DNA of 21,448 bases from Chloroflexota bacterium (lineage in GTDB: Bacteria > Chloroflexota > Dehalococcoidia > UBA2979). The stretch is taken from assembly GCA_009843585.1 (NCBI GenBank), contig VYDC01000264.1, positions 1-21,448 on the forward strand. Reading direction: 5' to 3'. Made by a program: the position numbers and the translations under genes. Positions 1-7,347 of this stretch are shown one piece after another. How positions within the stretch are numbered: the first letter of the stretch is position 1; each line of letters starts with the position of its first letter. The notes under the pieces are model-generated. The model saw only the letters and a program-made list of their open reading frames with translations, had not been told where the DNA came from and searched no databases.

Positions 1-2
1 TC

Positions 3-113
3 GAACCTCTAACGGTCTTCCCGGCAGACGACTACGCGGTGCGGGCGGACGTCGCGCGTTCCGTCGTCCCGGGGCGCGAGGCGGCCGGCGGGGAGAGCCG
101 CGCTGGACGATAA
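3..113 (+). CDS. 3' end of an unidentified upstream gene (partial)
   Basis: The frame is open from the window edge to a TAA at 111-113 and encodes about 36 residues. Third codon positions are mostly G or C, as in the neighbouring genes, which suggests real coding sequence. The end overlaps the proposed CTG start of mutS2 at 103 by 11 bp, so the two genes are probably translationally coupled. The tail is polar, rich in Arg, Ala and Gly, and has no motif that I recognise. An alternative frame ends at a TAA at 10-12, but it is too short to judge. Confidence 0.4.
   Translation, partial: EPLTVFPADDYAVRADVARSVVPGREAAGGESRAGR
90..97 (+). promoter_or_regulatory. Shine-Dalgarno supporting a CTG start of mutS2
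   Basis: GGGGAGAG lies five bases before CTG 103. It is the only good ribosome-binding site near the point where MutS2 homology begins. GTG 142, the first conventional start codon, would remove 13 conserved residues. Confidence 0.5.
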
Positions 114-2481
114 GAGCTGCCGCACGCTCGAGCTGCCGACGGTGCTCGACCGCCTCGCCCGGCTCACCGCCTCCCCCGCGGGCCGCGAGCGCGCCCTGGC
201 GCTGCGCCCCGTCGCCGAGCGTCCCGCCGCCGTTCTCCGGCAGCGCCTCGCGGCCGAGGCGGCGTGGCTCCGCGAGGCCTCGGTCTCGCCCGGGCTCGGC
301 GCCGCCCGCGACGTGCGGGATTCCGCCGACGCCGCTGCGCGCGGCCTGCGGCTCGCTCCCCTGGTCCTGCGCGAGGTGGCGGACACCATCCGCTGCGCCG
401 CCGGCGTCCGCCGCGCCCTCGCGCGGGCCCGGGAGGGCGCGCCGCTGCTCGCGGCCGAGGGCGCGGCGCTCCCCGACCTCGACGCCCTCGGCCGGCTTCT
501 GGACGGGGCGATCGACGCGCGCGGCGAGCTGCTCGACGGGGCGAGCGCCGAGCTCTCGCAGATTCGCTCAGAGCTCGCGGAGACGCACGACCTGCTGCTC
601 GCGCGCATGCAGTCGATCGTCGCCTCGCCGACGCTGCGCCCCGCCCTCTCCGACGCCATCGTCACCCAGCGCGACGGCCGCTACGTCGTCCCCGTCCGCG
701 CGGAGGCGCGCTCGGCGCTTCCCGGCGTCGTGCACGACACCTCGTCGTCCGGCCGCACGGTCTATGTCGAGCCCTTCGCCGTCGTCGAGCTCGGCAACCG
801 CTGGCGCGAACTCAGGGTGCAGGAGCGGCGCGAGGTCGAGCGCATCCTCCGTGAGCTCTCCGGCGTCGTCGGCGAGTCGGCGGCCGATCTCGTCGCGAGC
901 GTCGAGCGGCTCGCCGCCATCGACCTGGCCTTCGCCTCGGCCGCCCTCGGCCGGGAGCTCGGCGCCGGGCTGCCCGCCGACCGGGGGCCCGAGCAGCCCT
1001 GGCTGATCGACGCGCCGGGGGAGCTGCGCCTGCTCGGCGCCCGGCACCCCCTGCTGGTGTGGGAGGGCGGCGAGGTCGTCCCGGTCTCGCTCGCGGTCGG
1101 CGGCGCGGAGCGCGGTCTCCTGATCACGGGCCCGAACACGGGCGGCAAGACCGTGGCGCTCAAGAGCGCCGGCCTGATCACGCTCATGGCGCTGTGCGGC
1201 CTGCCGGTCCCGGCCGAGGCCGGCTCCACCATCCCCGTCTACGACGCCGTCTTCGCCGACATCGGCGACGAGCAGTCCATCGAGCAGTCGCTCTCGACCT
1301 TCTCCTCGCACGTGACGGCGATCATCGACGTGATCGAGCGCGCCGGCGCCCGCTCGCTCGCGCTGCTCGACGAGCTCGGCGCCGGCACCGATCCCCAGGA
1401 GGGGGCCGTGCTGGCGGTGGCGATCGTGGAGAGCCTGATCGCGGCCGGCGTCACGCTCATCGCAACGACCCACCACGGTGAGCTGAAGGCGCACGCGCAC
1501 GACCATCCGCTGCTGCTCAACGCCTCGGTCGAGTTCGACGTCGAGACGCTCTCCCCGACCTACCGGCTGCGGATGGGGATCCCCGGCGAGTCAAACGCCC
1601 TGGCGATCAGCGAGCGGCTGGGGATGCCCGCCGACGTCGTGGAGGCCGCGCGCGGTGCGATCGCCGGAGACCAGCGGGAGCTGGCGCGCATGCTGGCCGA
1701 CCTCAGGGAGCAGCTCGAGCGCGCCGAGTCGCGCGCGGGGGAGGCGGAGCACGATCGCGCCGAGGCGAGGCGGCTGCGCGCCGAGCTGGCGGCGCGCTAC
1801 GAGGAGCTCGAGGTGGAGAGCGAGCGGCGGCGCGCGGAGGCGACGCGACGCCTCGACGAGGAGCTCCGGGACACCGAGCGCCTGCTCCAGCGCACGAGGC
1901 GGCAGGTCGAGGCGGCGCGCCTCGAACAGGCCGCCGCCGACATGGCGCGCGCGAGGGAGGCGGCCCGCGCCGTGCGCCGCCCACCGCCCGCTCCCCGGCC
2001 GGCCTCAGGGGGGCGCCGGGGGACCGTCGCCGTGGTGCCGGGCGCGCGCGTCTGGCTCGCGGGCATGGCGGTCCCCGGCGAGGCGGTGAGCCCGCCCGAC
2101 GCGCGCGGCGAGTTCGAGCTGACGCTGGGCGCCCTCCGGACGCGCGCGCGGCTCGCCCAGGTCGTGCGCACGGAGGTGCCGCGCTCGGACGAGGGCGCCC
2201 GGGTGCGGCTCCCGAGCACGCCCGTCGACGATCCCGGGGAGTCGATCGAGGTGCGCGGCCGCACGCTCGACGAGGCGCTGCCCGCCGTGGAGGAGTACCT
2301 GGATCGCGCGATCCGCTCCGGGCGCAGCCGCGTGCTCGTCATCCACGGCAAGGGGACGGGGACGCTCCGCCGCGCCGTGCGCGAGCTGCTCGCACGCCAT
2401 CCGCTCGTCGCATCGCACGAGCCGGCGGAGAGCGCCGAGGGCGGCGAGGGCGTCACCGTGGCGCACCTCGCGTCTCTCTAG
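103..2481 (+). CDS. mutS2: Endonuclease MutS2 (Smr-domain MutS homologue)
   Basis: MutS2 proteins act on branched DNA and suppress recombination, or rescue collided ribosomes. Numbered from CTG 103 (792 aa; Bacillus MutS2 is about 785), the protein shows the N-terminal MutS2 core with its IVHDTSSSG-like block. The Walker A TGPNTGGKT lies near residue 342 and the Walker B LLDELGAGTDP near 423, followed by ATTHH. A charged coiled coil spans about 518-630 and a C-terminal Smr domain about 715-790 with HGKGTG at 748. No ATG, GTG or TTG lies in frame between the stop at 10-12 and GTG 142. The conserved first 13 residues (LDDKSCRTLELPT) match the family N-terminus only if CTG 103 is used. CTG 103 has GGGGAGAG at 90-97 upstream. 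The Smr motif reads IEVRG where LDLRG is usual. The 3' end overlaps the convergent phosphatase gene by 29 bp. Confidence 0.95.
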   Translation: MDDKSCRTLELPTVLDRLARLTASPAGRERALALRPVAERPAAVLRQRLAAEAAWLREASVSPGLGAARDVRDSADAAARGLRLAPLVLREVADTIRCAAGVRRALARAREGAPLLAAEGAALPDLDALGRLLDGAIDARGELLDGASAELSQIRSELAETHDLLLARMQSIVASPTLRPALSDAIVTQRDGRYVVPVRAEARSALPGVVHDTSSSGRTVYVEPFAVVELGNRWRELRVQERREVERILRELSGVVGESAADLVASVERLAAIDLAFASAALGRELGAGLPADRGPEQPWLIDAPGELRLLGARHPLLVWEGGEVVPVSLAVGGAERGLLITGPNTGGKTVALKSAGLITLMALCGLPVPAEAGSTIPVYDAVFADIGDEQSIEQSLSTFSSHVTAIIDVIERAGARSLALLDELGAGTDPQEGAVLAVAIVESLIAAGVTLIATTHHGELKAHAHDHPLLLNASVEFDVETLSPTYRLRMGIPGESNALAISERLGMPADVVEAARGAIAGDQRELARMLADLREQLERAESRAGEAEHDRAEARRLRAELAARYEELEVESERRRAEATRRLDEELRDTERLLQRTRRQVEAARLEQAAADMARAREAARAVRRPPPAPRPASGGRRGTVAVVPGARVWLAGMAVPGEAVSPPDARGEFELTLGALRTRARLAQVVRTEVPRSDEGARVRLPSTPVDDPGESIEVRGRTLDEALPAVEEYLDRAIRSGRSRVLVIHGKGTGTLRRAVRELLARHPLVASHEPAESAEGGEGVTVAHLASL

Positions 2482-3118
2482 CGGACCGGCGACCCCCCCG
2501 AGCCCCCGCCGACGCGATGAGCGCGGAGAGGTCGCCGTCGTCGTTGAGGGAGAGGAGCTCGTATCCGTCCGGCGCTCCGCCCAGGACGGCGACGGAGCAG
2601 TTGGGAAGATAGAGCCGCGGCCAGGCGTCATTCGCCACGCCGAGGGCGTGCGCGAGGACTGCCCCGATCACGCCGCCGTGCGTGACGGCGGCGGCGTGAT
2701 CGCCCCGGTGCCGCCCGGCGAGCTCGCCGACGCGGCGGAGCACGCGGCGCCCGAACGCCTCCGGCCCCTCCTCGCCGGGGAGGGTGCCCCCGCGCCACCG
2801 GGCGCGGCCGACGCCGAGACGTTCCTCCACCTCGGCCCAGCGGAGCCCCTCGGCGGCGCCGTAGCCGTACTCCCGGAGATCGGGCTCGGCGACCACCTCC
2901 ACGCCGATGGCCCGGGCGAGGGGGGCGGCGGTCTCCCGGGCGCGCGCGAGCGTGCTGCTGTAGAGCGCGGTGATCGGCGGCCGGCGCAGGCTCAGGCGTT
3001 CGGCGAGCGCGGAGGCCTGCCGGCGGCCGAGCGCCGTGAGCGGCTCGTCGCGCCAGCCCTGCACGGTGCCGGCGGCGTTGCCCCGCGACTGCGCGTGGCG
3101 CACGAGCACGAGCGTCAC
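2453..3118 (-). CDS. Histidine phosphatase family protein (phosphoglycerate mutase-like)
   Basis: This is a 221-residue enzyme of the histidine phosphatase superfamily, which transfers phosphate through a phosphohistidine. The RHG-type motif appears as VRHAQSRGN at residues 6-14 (His8 nucleophile). The downstream YSSTLARARETA block, the conserved acidic region and the second catalytic His in VTHGG near residue 146 are all present. The substrate cannot be told from the sequence. The GTG start at 3118 overlaps the TGA stop of the Nudix gene (GTGA), so the two are co-translated. The 3' end runs 29 bp into the end of mutS2 on the other strand. The C-terminal tail, rich in Arg, Gly and Ala, has no family match by eye. 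Confidence 0.9.
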   Translation of the reverse strand: MTLVLVRHAQSRGNAAGTVQGWRDEPLTALGRRQASALAERLSLRRPPITALYSSTLARARETAAPLARAIGVEVVAEPDLREYGYGAAEGLRWAEVEERLGVGRARWRGGTLPGEEGPEAFGRRVLRRVGELAGRHRGDHAAAVTHGGVIGAVLAHALGVANDAWPRLYLPNCSVAVLGGAPDGYELLSLNDDGDLSALIASAGARGGRRSARETRGAPR

Positions 3119-3741
3119 GGCGAGCCGTTCTCCTCCCGGCCGATCACCGCGAGGAAGTTGTGCAGGATGCGGCCCGTCGCTCCCCAGATCAGTGTGCGCT
3201 CAAAGAGGAAGGCATCCTCCGAGCGCGTCAGGCCGCGCACGATGACCGAGGCGCGCACGCGCGAGCGGTGGCCCCGGAGATGGGAGAGCGGCACCTCGAG
3301 CAGGCGCTCGACCTCACCGGGATGCGGGCGGAAGGGGCCGGGCCAGGCCGGGTCGAGCGCGCCGACGAAGGGGGAGACGGCGTAGCCCGTGCCGGTCGTG
3401 ATGTCGTCGAGCCGGCCGAAGACCTCGACGGCGCCCGGGGGCACCCCGATCTCCTCGGCCGTCTCGCGCAGCGCCGTCTCGCGCAGCGAGCCGTCTGTCT
3501 CCTCGCGCCGCCCGCCGGGCAGGCTGACCTGCCCCTTGTGATCCTCCACGAGGGTGGTGCGCTGCTGGAAGATGAGGCGCTCCTCGCCGGCCCGCGCGTC
3601 GAGCAGGAGCAGCACCGCCGCCGGCAGGAAGCGGCCGTCACCGGCGACCGTCGCGCCTCGGCCGGCCCCGGGCGCCTCCCACCCGCTGAGGCGCGGCCGG
3701 TAGGCGGCGAGAGAGGCGCGCAGGCGCTCGCGTTCGCTCAT
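3115..3741 (-). CDS. Nudix hydrolase, CoA pyrophosphatase type
   Basis: The protein (208 aa from ATG 3741) carries a full Nudix box, GGRREETDGSLRETALRETA followed by EEIGV. Just before it is the HKGQVSLPGG signature of the NudL/YeaB CoA pyrophosphatase group, which cleaves CoA to 4'-phosphopantetheine and 3',5'-ADP. A GTG at 3765 and an ATG at 3747 are also in frame. ATG 3741 is preferred because GGGGAGA sits at the right distance and homology to YeaB-type N-termini begins there. The gene follows the carbonic anhydrase after 30 bp and overlaps the phosphatase start, which suggests one transcript. The family is clear; the substrate is inferred from the signature. Confidence 0.9.
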   Translation of the reverse strand: MSERERLRASLAAYRPRLSGWEAPGAGRGATVAGDGRFLPAAVLLLLDARAGEERLIFQQRTTLVEDHKGQVSLPGGRREETDGSLRETALRETAEEIGVPPGAVEVFGRLDDITTGTGYAVSPFVGALDPAWPGPFRPHPGEVERLLEVPLSHLRGHRSRVRASVIVRGLTRSEDAFLFERTLIWGATGRILHNFLAVIGREENGSP

Positions 3742-3771
3742 CCCCATCTCCCCGGCCCCGCGCACCCCGGG

Positions 3772-4269
3772 TCAGCCGGCGGCGACCTCGCGGAGCCGCC
3801 CGCTCGCGCAGTCGTAGACGAAGCCGCGCACGTCCTCCCCGCTCACCAGGAAGGGGCTGGCGCGCAGTCGGGCGATCGACTCGCGCACGTCGCCGTCGAG
3901 ATCGCTGAACGCCCCCATCGCGAAGGGGGGGCGCACGCCCGCGTCGCGCTCGATCGCGTCCCCAAGCTCATCGTCGCGGAAGCTCATCATCCCGCACTCG
4001 GTGTGATGGATGAGCATGATCGAGCGCGTCCCGAGCAGCCGCTGCGAGATCGTCAGCGATCGAATCGCGTCGTCCGTGATCACGCCCCCCGCGTTGCGGA
4101 TCACGTGCGCGTCGCCCTCGCGGATCCCGAGCAGGCGGTGGGTGTCGAGACGCGCGTCCATGCACGCCACGACCGCGAGGCCGAGCTGAGGCGCCCCGGG
4201 GGCCCCCGAGCTCTCGAAGCCCTGTGCGTAGCGCTCGTTGCGCGCGAGCAGCTCGTCGATGACGGACAT
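3772..4269 (-). CDS. Beta-carbonic anhydrase (Rv1284-like)
   Basis: This 165-residue protein interconverts CO2 and bicarbonate. Zinc ligands are visible as Cys36, His89 and Cys92 (CMDARLD and HHTECGM), with the Asp38-Arg40 dyad that opens the active site. The VIRNAGG block and the RSLTISQRLLGTR block match the short mycobacterial type (Rv1284) from end to end. ATG 4269 follows a strong GGAGGGGA site. The gene starts 39 bp after the stop of the NCS2-fold permease. That pairing may mean that the enzyme supplies or consumes bicarbonate for the transporter, but this is inference. No signal peptide is seen, so the enzyme should be cytosolic. Confidence 0.95.
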   Translation of the reverse strand: MSVIDELLARNERYAQGFESSGAPGAPQLGLAVVACMDARLDTHRLLGIREGDAHVIRNAGGVITDDAIRSLTISQRLLGTRSIMLIHHTECGMMSFRDDELGDAIERDAGVRPPFAMGAFSDLDGDVRESIARLRASPFLVSGEDVRGFVYDCASGRLREVAAG

Positions 4270-4308
4270 CCGGTCCCCTCCGGGCGCCCGGGCGTGCCCG
4301 GGCGCGGC

Positions 4309-6057
4309 CTATCGCGATCCGGGCGGAACGACCCGGACGGTGATGATGTCGGTGTCGTGGAACTGCTGGTGCCTCACGGAGGAGGCGTAGCTCCGCAGGA
4401 GCACGAGCGAGAGCTCGTGCTCGGCCGGCTCCTCCGTGTCGTGCTGCTGGAGCTGCCGGATCTGATCCTCGAGGTTGGCCTCGTCGCCCCCGCCGATGAA
4501 CTCGAGGTCGGCGACCGGGCCCTCGCTCGACGCCAGCACGACGAGCTGGCGATCCTCCTTCGCCTCCGGCTCCTCCTCGCCGGCGAGATCGAGCGGGGCG
4601 AGCACGAGGAGCGTCTCCTCCGCGACCGCCCGCAGCCTCTCCTCCATCGCCTCGTCCCAGCTCCGGCGCCGGGCGAAGGAGGTGATGAACTCGTTGAGCT
4701 CGGGGAGGGCGTCGATGTGCAGGCGCGAGGAGAACCGCATCCGCCGCGGGTTCGTGAGCTCGAGGTAGAGCACCATCACGATGGCGGCGAGCCCGCCCGT
4801 CGTGATGCCGCTCTTGAGCAGCGCGTCCCACACGAGGCCGAGATCGGGGAGCGCGAAGAGCTTGAACTGGAAGGCGGCGGCGATCCAGAAGCAGACGCCC
4901 GAGACGGCGATCTTCTCCCTGTTCTGCTCGTTGCCGATCACCGTCTGCGCGCCGTCGACGAAGAGGGATCCGGTCACCATGATCAGGTAGCCGGCCATCA
5001 CCGGCCCCGGGATGCTGCTCAGCAGCGCCGAGAACTTCGGGAGGAAGGCCACGGCGATCAGGATGGCGCCGATCGCGTAGCCCAGGCGACGGCTCGCGAC
5101 GCCGGTGATCTGCGTGAACGAGACGATGCCGGGGTTGACGGCGTTGGGAACGGTCCCCGCGAGCCCGGCCAGCGCGTTGCTCGCGCCGGCGCCCGCCACG
5201 GCGCCCTGGACCTGGCGGAAGTCGATGGCCCGGTTGTCGCGCCAGGCGACCCGCTGCATCGCGATCGCCGCCCCGTTCGCCTGGATGGAGATGATCACGC
5301 CCAGGAAGAAGAACGCCGGGAGCAGCGTCCAGAAGGAGATCCCCAGGTCGAACCCGAGCTCCGGGAGCTCGCGGGGGAGCCCGACCCACGCCGAGTCGGC
5401 GATGCGCCCCGTCTCGAAGATGCCGAGCGCTCCGGCGGCGACGCAGCCGACGATGATGCCGGCGAGCGGCCCCCAGAAGCGCAGGAGGGCCGAGCCCCGG
5501 AGCATGAGGGCGGCCGCGACGGTCATCGTCACCAGCGCCGTGACCGAGGCCCTCTCCGGCTCGACGAGGGTGGCCCGGTCCAGGAGGTCGAAGACGACCG
5601 AGGCGAGGGTGATCGAGAGGATCATCACCACGGTGCCGCCGACGATGGGCGTGACGACCCTCCGCAGCAGGAAGAGGCGCCTGGAGACGACGAGCTGGAC
5701 CGCCGCCGAGAGCAGGACCAGCGCCGCGAGCGTCGTCGGCCCGCCCTCCTCCAGGGCGGTGATGCAGAAGGGGATCGCGAAGGCGGCCGTGAACATCGGG
5801 AGCACCGAGCCCGAGCCCATGAACCCGATCCGGCGCACCTGGATGATGGTGGAGAGCCCCACCACCACCAGCGAGGCGAAGACCGACCAGACCAGGTAGA
5901 CCTCGCCGCTCTCGGAGGCCGTCGCGACGACGACCGGCGTCACGAGCAGCGTGGCCGAGGCGATCAGGCTGAACTGCGCCCCGTACGCGAGCGAGGCGGG
6001 CAGCGTGGGATTCTCGTGCGCCTCGTAGCGCGGGGTCTGCGCCGGGGCGGCCGCCAT
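4309..6057 (-). CDS. NCS2 (xanthine/uracil permease-like) transporter with C-terminal degenerate RsbW-type ATPase domain
   Basis: Residues 1 to about 440 form a multi-spanning membrane domain of the NCS2/UraA fold, recognisable by the NPGIVSFTQITGVASRRLG block near 305-325 and the following FLPKFSALLSSIPGPVMAGY. The usual TM8 Glu (E-x-x-G-D) is Gln in ISIQANGAA near 257. The usual TM10 Gln/Glu (FSQNxG) is Val in NAVNPG. The substrate is therefore uncertain. Residues about 445-580 resemble RsbW/SpoIIAB: a LPELNEFITSF opening, AVAEETLLVLAP at the N-box, LEFIGGGDEANL at the DxG box, and a final ELSLVLLRSYASSVRHQQF. The N-box Asn and the DxG Asp are absent, so ATP binding is unlikely. The carbonic anhydrase gene follows after 39 bp. 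The start lacks a clear ribosome-binding site. Confidence 0.85.
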   Translation of the reverse strand: MAAAPAQTPRYEAHENPTLPASLAYGAQFSLIASATLLVTPVVVATASESGEVYLVWSVFASLVVVGLSTIIQVRRIGFMGSGSVLPMFTAAFAIPFCITALEEGGPTTLAALVLLSAAVQLVVSRRLFLLRRVVTPIVGGTVVMILSITLASVVFDLLDRATLVEPERASVTALVTMTVAAALMLRGSALLRFWGPLAGIIVGCVAAGALGIFETGRIADSAWVGLPRELPELGFDLGISFWTLLPAFFFLGVIISIQANGAAIAMQRVAWRDNRAIDFRQVQGAVAGAGASNALAGLAGTVPNAVNPGIVSFTQITGVASRRLGYAIGAILIAVAFLPKFSALLSSIPGPVMAGYLIMVTGSLFVDGAQTVIGNEQNREKIAVSGVCFWIAAAFQFKLFALPDLGLVWDALLKSGITTGGLAAIVMVLYLELTNPRRMRFSSRLHIDALPELNEFITSFARRRSWDEAMEERLRAVAEETLLVLAPLDLAGEEEPEAKEDRQLVVLASSEGPVADLEFIGGGDEANLEDQIRQLQQHDTEEPAEHELSLVLLRSYASSVRHQQFHDTDIITVRVVPPGSR

Positions 6058-6117
6058 CGGGCCCTACACCGCCGCCGGCGGGCACGAGCCGGGCCCGCGC
6101 CGGCGCCCCGGTGCCCC

Positions 6118-6153
6118 GCCGCCGCGCGTGGGGCGCGTGCGCGACGCGGCGGC
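6118..6153 (-). terminator. Hairpin between the MpaB-like gene and the permease gene
   Basis: GCCGCCGCG (6118-6126) pairs perfectly with CGCGGCGGC (6145-6153) across an 18-base loop, just after the stop of the MpaB-like gene at 6159. There is no T-run, as is common at high GC. If it terminates, the permease/carbonic anhydrase run is a separate unit from MMPL/MpaB. Confidence 0.4.
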
Positions 6154-6158
6154 CGGAC

Positions 6159-7334
6159 TCACCACCGCTCCGACCGCTCGGCGTAGACGTGCGTCGGCAG
6201 GCGGTAGCCGATCCCCTCCTCGTCGTAGTTGGAGATGTCGAAGAGGGTGGTGAAGGCGTCGCCGCGTGAGTGGCCCGGGAAGAGCCTCTGCACCAGCGTG
6301 TCGTAGCGCTGCTTCCACCGGAACCAGGCGAGCACGCCGAGCGAGGTCACGAACCTGGGCTTCGGCGGGTAGAGGAGCTGCCCGGCCATCTCGTTCCCGA
6401 TCAGCGCGCGCGAGACGTGGTAGACGTACGCCGAGAGCTCGCCGCGCTCCTCGGGCGCGGTGACGCCGGCCACGAGGGGCGCGGAGTTCACGAGCGAGTT
6501 CGCGAGCGCGGCCGCCTCCATCCCCGGGACGGGCTCGCAGAGGAGTCCGACGCGGAAGAGCTCGCGCGCGTCCTGCTCGGTCCGGTAGAGGATCGTCTCC
6601 GGGATCCCCATCAGGTGTCCGCTGTAGCGCCAGATCTGCATGAAGCTCGCGCGCTCCTCGCGGCTGAAGGAGGCGCCGAGCCGTCGCATGTGCCTGAGCA
6701 GGCGACCGGAGAAGGCCGTGATGGCGAACCCGACATGCGCCGCGCTCAGCGGGACGCCCCACGCCTCCTCATCCCAGTCCTCGGAGTTCGCCAGCAGGCG
6801 CCGGACCTGCGCGTGGACGAAGCGGATGCGCACGGAGAGCTTCCAGCCGTCGCCCTCCCGCTCGAGGCCGCCGGGGAAGAAGAGCTCGATCATGTGGCGG
6901 TTGTTCTGCTGCAGGCGGCGGACGCCCTGATCGCGGAGGCGGCCCGTGATGAAGAAGGACTTGGAGATGTTGGTCGAGAACCCCTCCACCAGGACGCCCG
7001 CGAGCATGCCGGCGAGCACCAGGTTGGAGTGGCGGTGGAACACGCGGATGCCGGGACCGAAGGAGTCGAGGTCGACCCACGGGGGCGGCGTCTCGAGGCC
7101 CTGGAAGAAGGACTGGACGAGCGGCGGGGCGTCGCGGAGGACCTCCGTCTCCTGATCCATCCCGGCCTGCAGGAAGCGGTGTGCCTGCTCCGGCTCGAGC
7201 GTTGAGAGCTCCTCCATGAGCGCGTCGGCCTCGGGGTCGGCGACGCGGGTGTGGGCGACGTAGCGCTCGGCGAGCTCCGCGTCGACGCGGCGGGCCCGCT
7301 CGTATCCGTCCTGGTAGTCGGTCGGGACGTTCAT
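6159..7334 (-). CDS. MpaB/Lcp-family heme oxygenase-like protein (DUF2236)
   Basis: This 391-residue protein matches the oxygenase MpaB / latex-clearing protein family (DUF2236), heme b proteins that include rubber oxygenase Lcp and enzymes of unknown substrate. The family's RxRxxHAxVR core is seen as RIRFVHAQVRRLL, which makes His174 the likely axial heme ligand. Other family features are the EGFSTNISKSF stretch near 115, the GVPLSAAHVGFAITAFSG stretch near 193 and YSGHLMGIPE near 240. The length is close to Lcp (about 400 aa). No Tat or Sec signal is seen at the N-terminus, unlike secreted Lcp, so a cytosolic or membrane-peripheral role is likely. ATG 7334 lies 13 bp after the MMPL stop, so the two genes are probably co-transcribed. 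Confidence 0.88.
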   Translation of the reverse strand: MNVPTDYQDGYERARRVDAELAERYVAHTRVADPEADALMEELSTLEPEQAHRFLQAGMDQETEVLRDAPPLVQSFFQGLETPPPWVDLDSFGPGIRVFHRHSNLVLAGMLAGVLVEGFSTNISKSFFITGRLRDQGVRRLQQNNRHMIELFFPGGLEREGDGWKLSVRIRFVHAQVRRLLANSEDWDEEAWGVPLSAAHVGFAITAFSGRLLRHMRRLGASFSREERASFMQIWRYSGHLMGIPETILYRTEQDARELFRVGLLCEPVPGMEAAALANSLVNSAPLVAGVTAPEERGELSAYVYHVSRALIGNEMAGQLLYPPKPRFVTSLGVLAWFRWKQRYDTLVQRLFPGHSRGDAFTTLFDISNYDEEGIGYRLPTHVYAERSERW

Positions 7335-7347
7335 CTGCCCGTGAGCC

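Noticed and set aside
142..144. GTG 142 as the mutS2 start
   Set aside because: It would drop 13 conserved N-terminal residues and has no good ribosome-binding site. CTG 103 fits both criteria better.
4309..6057. SulP sulfate/bicarbonate transporter for the membrane protein
   Set aside because: The NPGIVSFTQITGVASR block and helix pattern are NCS2-like, and the tail resembles an RsbW ATPase fold and not STAS. Only the fold and the gene context are SulP-like.
3160..6186. A very long plus-strand open frame (about 1000 codons) opposite the permease, carbonic anhydrase and Nudix genes
   Set aside because: It is rich in Arg, His, Asp and Glu with no domain pattern, and lies antisense to three clear genes. 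High GC removes stop codons from such shadow frames.
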